A DNA stretch of 24,819 bases from Welwitschia mirabilis (taxonomy: Eukaryota > Gnetophyta > Gnetopsida > Welwitschiales), in contig JBOZIK010000001.1 in NCBI GenBank assembly GCA_051453625.1, positions 68,641,672 through 68,666,490 on the forward strand, read 5' to 3'. The translations under genes and the position numbers were made by a program. The stretch's first letter is position 1, and every line of letters begins with the position of its first letter. The notes beneath the pieces are model-generated. The model saw nothing but the letters and a program-made list of their open reading frames with translations. It ran no database searches and was not told the DNA's origin. Shown piece by piece: positions 21,950 to 24,819 of this stretch.

Positions 21950-22113
21950 TAAACAATCCAAGATTGCACAACCCAAATAATTTAAAAATTATAATAATAA
22001 TCCAAGATGTATCATCAAAACAATCCAAGATGCATTGCTAAAATATTCCAAGATATACTGCCATAAAAAATATAAAATGTAATGCCAAAATAATGTAAGA
22101 TGTAATCAAGATC
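21950..22113. repeat. LTR minisatellite A, right copy
   Basis: Units such as CAATCCAAGATGCATTGCTA, ATTCCAAGATATACTGCCAT and AATGTAATGCCAAAATAATG, 20-24 bases each. This corresponds to 14195-14355 in the left LTR. Confidence 0.5.
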
Positions 22114-23082
22114 TTATTTTGAAATTATCTTCTTTCAATATTATTTAATAATAGATTATAGTAATCCGCTTACATATAACTAGGAGGAATGAATGATAAT
22201 TAAGTCACATTTTCCCTATTCTTCTTGGAGGTTTAGTTCTATAACCTAAGGACTCACATAAGAGAGTATCACTCTTTGAAGTCCAAAAATTAGTTATCCT
22301 GACTAGTTTTAGTTCTCTTGTTTAGAAATCTCAAGTCATGGTTAATGGTTAAATAAGTCATATACAAATGATTCAAAAAAAACTTGTCAACAAGGATTAA
22401 AACAAGAGAGATAAAGGTTTTACAATGTAAATATTTTGAAAAAACTATAACATAAGGTGTAAATAATAAGAATAGGACATGTAAACTTAAAAACTGATAT
22501 ATGAGATACTAATAAAAGCCTTATAAAATGTAAGTATTACATGAAAAAAAGGAAATGCAAGAAATAAAGATCATCTAAGAAATAAATAAAACCTTGAACC
22601 ATATGAAGATGGAAAAATAAAATACCATTAAGACATAAGAAATAAAAACCATACAAGAAAGTAAATTAAGGTAAGAACCATATCCAAAATTAGATGAAGA
22701 CTTATAATCATCTAAAGACTCCTCAAATTCCCAAGCTCTAAGGTATAAATCATCAATATCCAATTACAAATAATTTCTTAAGATATTCAAATAAGAGAAG
22801 AAGGAAGTCTTACTTATAGTAAGAGGATGTAAGAATATAAAGAGATACAAGGACATGAAAAGATACCATCATGGAAAGAAGGTGATAAAGGGGGTGGAAA
22901 TTCCATAACCTCTAATCATTACTGTGGGTGCATAATATTTCATCATGATAAATAATAATGCTTATTATTCCATTACATGTAGATATTAAAATAAAGAATT
23001 AAAATGAACCACCACATATAATATTTTTTATGTTAAATAAGGGAAAGTACAATAGTTAATTAAGAAAAATAATATTAATACA

Positions 23083-23222
23083 ACCACTAATTTAATAACT
23101 AATTAACCACTAATTTAACTAATAATATAACCACTAATTTAACCACTAATGTAACCACTAATTTAACCATTAATATAGCCACTAACATGACTACTAGTTT
23201 AACTACTAATTTAGCCACTAAA
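23083..23222. repeat. LTR minisatellite B, right copy (ACCACTAATTTA units)
   Basis: About ten to eleven units of 12-14 bases, e.g. ACCACTAATTTA, ACCACTAATGTA, GCCACTAACATG. It is longer than the left-LTR array (15337-15454). Confidence 0.7.
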
Positions 23223-23479
23223 TATCATAATTAAATTACTAAGTATTTACAATAAAAAATAATATTATGACTATTACAAAATGAAAGGAAATAAAATAAT
23301 AATTGTGGCCCAAAATTTTTTACAATATAATTACATCTCAATAATAAGAAAACAAATAAGAAATAGGTAAATAATATAGTAATTAAATTACCATAGTGAT
23401 CTCCATAATAATTTTTAATTTAGTTTTTTCCTAACTAATTAGGCAAAATCTTTAGACCTTGAAAAATCTAAATCTAACA

Positions 23480-23484
23480 TGCAT
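23480..23484. repeat. Target site duplication TGCAT (right copy)
   Basis: TGCAT follows the LTR end ...TCTAACA and leads straight into the second half of the host RT. It matches 12049-12053. Confidence 0.8.
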
Positions 23485-24030
23485 ATTATTACTTTTTTGA
23501 TGGATATATTGATTATAACTAAGGATGCATAGCCAATGAAGATCAAGCTAAGTTAACTTTGACCTCCTCTTTTGGTACCTTTGTCTTTAGAAGAATGCCT
23601 GTTAGTTTATGTAATGCACCTAGAAAATTTCAAAGGGATATGATGGATATATTCTTAGATATAATTAACAAATTAGTAGAAATATTTATGGATGACTTTT
23701 TAATTTTTGGGGATTATTTTGAGAAGACTTTAGAAATATTAGAAAATGTCCTTAACTGATGCATAGGATCTAACCTTCTTTTAAGCTAGGAAAAGAGTTA
23801 TTTCTTAGTATGAGATGGGATAGTTTTGGGTTATCATAATCCTAGCAATGGCATTCAAATGGACCTTGCTAAAATAGACATCATTAGAAACCTTCCTCCT
23901 CCAATCAATGTAAAACAAGTCAGATCTTTTCTTAGTCATGCTAGTCTTAATCAAAACTTCATTAAAAGTTATGCTTAAATTTGTAAACTGCTTTATTCTA
24001 TATTAGAAAAAGATGCTAAATTTGTTTGAA
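23485..24030 (+). pseudogene. Reverse transcriptase, C-terminal part (host element)
   Basis: Resumes at the catalytic region: YYFFDGYIDYN (about 23486) equals the family's 'FLDGYSGYNQI' with the first catalytic Asp present. Next come EDQAKLTLTSSFGTFVFRR and MPVSLCNAPRKFQRDMMDIF (23540-23655), then FMDDFLIFGDYFEKTLEILE, whose FMDD (about 23686) carries the two metal-binding aspartates. A 66-codon open stretch (23559-23756) ends at TGA where 'L..CI..NL' continues. Then GIVLGYHNPSNGIQMDLAKI, LPPPINVKQVRSFLSHASLN, FIKSYA and ICKLLYSILEKDAKFV complete the thumb/connection. Stops are mostly TAA, TAG or TGA at Gln-like positions. The open stretch here reflects relatively good preservation, not a functional gene. 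Confidence 0.9.
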
Positions 24031-24034
24031 ATGG

Positions 24035-24500
24035 GTCTTATTAATATGCCTTTGAAAATCTTGAAGACAAGGTTACTTCAATAGCTATTATAAAAGGACT
24101 GAATTAGAATAAGAACTTTAAAATTATGTGTGATGTAAGCAATATTATTGTAGTAGGTGTATTAGACAAAAACATGAGAAATGTTATAATTTTATTTATT
24201 ATATCACTAAAACCTTTTTAGGAGCTTAATTTAATTACACTACTACTAGAAAAAAAAAATTCTTTCCATCATCTTTCTCTTAATAAACTTTGATACTATC
24301 CTATTGGTTTTCATACTAATGTCTATACTAATTATGATGCCATTTAATATCTTATGATCAAGAAGGATTGTAGTACAATACCTATTAGATGGATGTTGTT
24401 AATGCAAGAATTCAACCTAACCATCATTAATAAAGAAGAAAAATATAATTGTGTGGCTGATCATTTATCTAAAGTTCTTCATGAACAACATTTCTTAATT
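24035..24500 (+). pseudogene. RNase H domain of the host element (decayed)
   Basis: RNase H degrades the RNA strand of the RNA-DNA hybrid. Visible in order are YAFENLEDKVTSIAIIKGLN, FKIMCDVSNIIVVGVL (about 24119-24160, catalytic Asp of 'MCDAS' kept), YYITKTFLGA with NYTTTRKKIL (about 24199-24265, where the family has 'TTEKELL', so the catalytic Glu appears lost), NVYTNYDAI (about 24320; family 'VYTDHAAL', Asp to Asn), then IKKDCSTIPIRWMLLMQEFN and KEEKYNCVADHLSKVLHEQH (24357-24490), equal to 'KKDAKPRLIRWILLLQEFD' and 'NVVADHLSRL'. The 60-codon ORF at 24354-24533 is this C-terminal piece. Confidence 0.85.
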
Positions 24501-24599
24501 TTTCTTTTTATCTTCCTATCCAAGATGATTTTATAGATGAACAATTCTTCTTCATTGAACATTTTTATTTCATCCCTCTTAAACAATATACTTCATCAT

Positions 24600-24819
24600 A
24601 TGTAGATATTGTTAATTACTTTATTACCTTAAAAACTATTCAACATTAGAATCCTAATCAAAGAAAATATTATCTTCATTGAATAGCATTATATGAGTGG
24701 CATGAAGCTCTATTTTCTTAAGATATAAGATCAAATCATGTGTAAATGTGTGTTAGAATGGGAGCAATATGATATCCTTACTCTTTGCCATGGTGAAGTA
24801 TGTGGAGGTTATTTTGTTG
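24600..24819 (+). pseudogene. Integrase N-terminal zinc-binding region (host element), cut by window end
   Basis: The last 110 bases read LYFLKI, DQIMCKCVLEWEQYDILTLC and CHGEVCGGYF. This matches the stretch before and within the HHCC zinc finger of Athila/Ty3-gypsy integrase ('YLFKRG.D.I.RRCV...E...IL..CH....GGHF'). A TAA interrupts at a Gln/Gly-like position near 24727. The catalytic DDE core and everything downstream, including any env-like ORF and the 3' LTR, are outside the window. Confidence 0.7.

Larger units (their letters stand above)
12054..23479 (-). mobile_element. Nested LTR retrotransposon (minus strand) inserted in the host RT
   Basis: Two direct repeats of about 2.33-2.38 kb flank a 5.45 kb internal region: the right LTR at 21149-23479, and the left LTR at 12054 plus about 13321-15698, split by a later insertion. 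Orientation comes from the PBS beside the right LTR (minus-strand TGATATCAAAGC, 21134-21145, tRNA-iMet type) and a minus-strand polypurine tract GAGTGGAGAAA beside the left LTR (15699-15709). The element's ends are inverted repeats: TGTAATGTC at the start of the right LTR and GACATTACA at the end of the left LTR. TGCAT flanks both sides. In a 73-base sample (14101-14173 versus right LTR 21869-21941) I count 8 differences, 6 of them transitions, so insertion is old. I recognise no protein domains, so superfamily is unassigned; iMet PBS occurs in both Copia and several Ty3/gypsy lineages. Confidence 0.85.
21149..23479 (-). mobile_element. Right LTR (5' LTR) of the nested element
   Basis: 2331 bases beginning TGTAATGTCC (+ strand) and ending TCTAACA just before TGCAT. 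It is uninterrupted, so it serves as the reference for the left LTR. In the element's own direction it runs 23479 to 21149, with the PBS directly beyond. It contains PBS-junction copies (21193, 21243, 21297), minisatellite A (about 21950-22113) and minisatellite B (23083-23222). Its short open frames are not genes. Confidence 0.85.
7050..24819 (+). mobile_element. Athila-like Ty3/gypsy LTR retrotransposon ('host element'), decayed and interrupted
   Basis: The order on the + strand is LTR, tRNA-Asp-type PBS (8136), gag (8927), protease (about 10850), RT part 1 (to 12053), [minus-strand insertion 12054-23479], RT part 2 (23485), RNase H (about 24035), integrase start (about 24600). This is the Ty3/gypsy order. 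The residue patterns (LVDFSCEGNLL in gag, SLCNAPRKFQR and FMDDF in RT, MCDVSN and VADHLSK in RNase H) match the Athila/Tat branch as I know it. Stops and frameshifts occur throughout, so this copy is dead. The true left end of the 5' LTR was not found: 7050 is the first position where LTR-like internal repeats begin, not a mapped terminus. The 3' end, including the 3' LTR, lies beyond the window. Confidence 0.85.

Noticed and set aside
1-24819. A CRISPR array, bacterial operon, phage or defence system
   Set aside because: Everything recognisable is plant retrotransposon. The tandem repeats seen are LTR minisatellites and microsatellites with no unique regular spacers.

Overview
This window looks like nuclear DNA of a seed plant, made almost entirely of old, nested and badly decayed LTR retrotransposons. 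It is very A+T-rich and poor in CpG. I found no intact gene, no rRNA, no convincing tRNA and no CRISPR array. Every recognisable coding stretch is a retrotransposon remnant, and most in-frame stops are TAA, TAG or TGA where the family has a codon one C-to-T change away (CAA, CAG, CGA). That is the pattern expected from long-term deamination of methylated cytosines. A slowly purging, low-GC genome such as a gymnosperm would fit (Welwitschia is a known low-GC case), but this is inference; the sequence itself only supports 'plant'.

Layout. (1) 311-1816, + strand: a broken ORF of about 500 codons whose remnants stay in one frame overall. It resembles the env-like / 'putative plant transposon' ORF found downstream of pol in Athila-type elements, so it is probably the tail of a separate same-strand copy. 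(2) 1817 to about 7050: noncoding, with eroded short repeats. (3) About 7050-8132: the 3' part of the 5' LTR of a second Athila-like Ty3/gypsy element ('host element'), with a TATA box and internal duplications. An eroded tRNA-Asp-type primer binding site follows at 8136-8153. (4) 8154-12053: leader, gag, a GA microsatellite containing a 100-N assembly gap, protease, and the first part of reverse transcriptase (RT). (5) 12054-23479: a different LTR retrotransposon on the minus strand, inserted inside the RT. It has 2.3-2.4 kb LTRs, a primer binding site, a polypurine tract and a TGCAT target duplication. (6) 12059-13320: a 1.26 kb solo-LTR-like insertion a few bases inside the end of the nested element's left LTR. 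(7) 23485-24819: the host element resumes with the rest of RT (FMDD motif kept), RNase H and the start of integrase, and runs off the window.

The host element follows normal Ty3/gypsy order (LTR, PBS, gag, PR, RT, RNase H, IN). Removing the 11.4 kb minus-strand element and one copy of TGCAT brings the two RT halves together at the expected residue. The nested element shows no recognisable RT and may be non-autonomous. Its most unusual feature is that its LTRs carry three or four tandem copies of the LTR-end/primer-binding-site junction inside the LTR.
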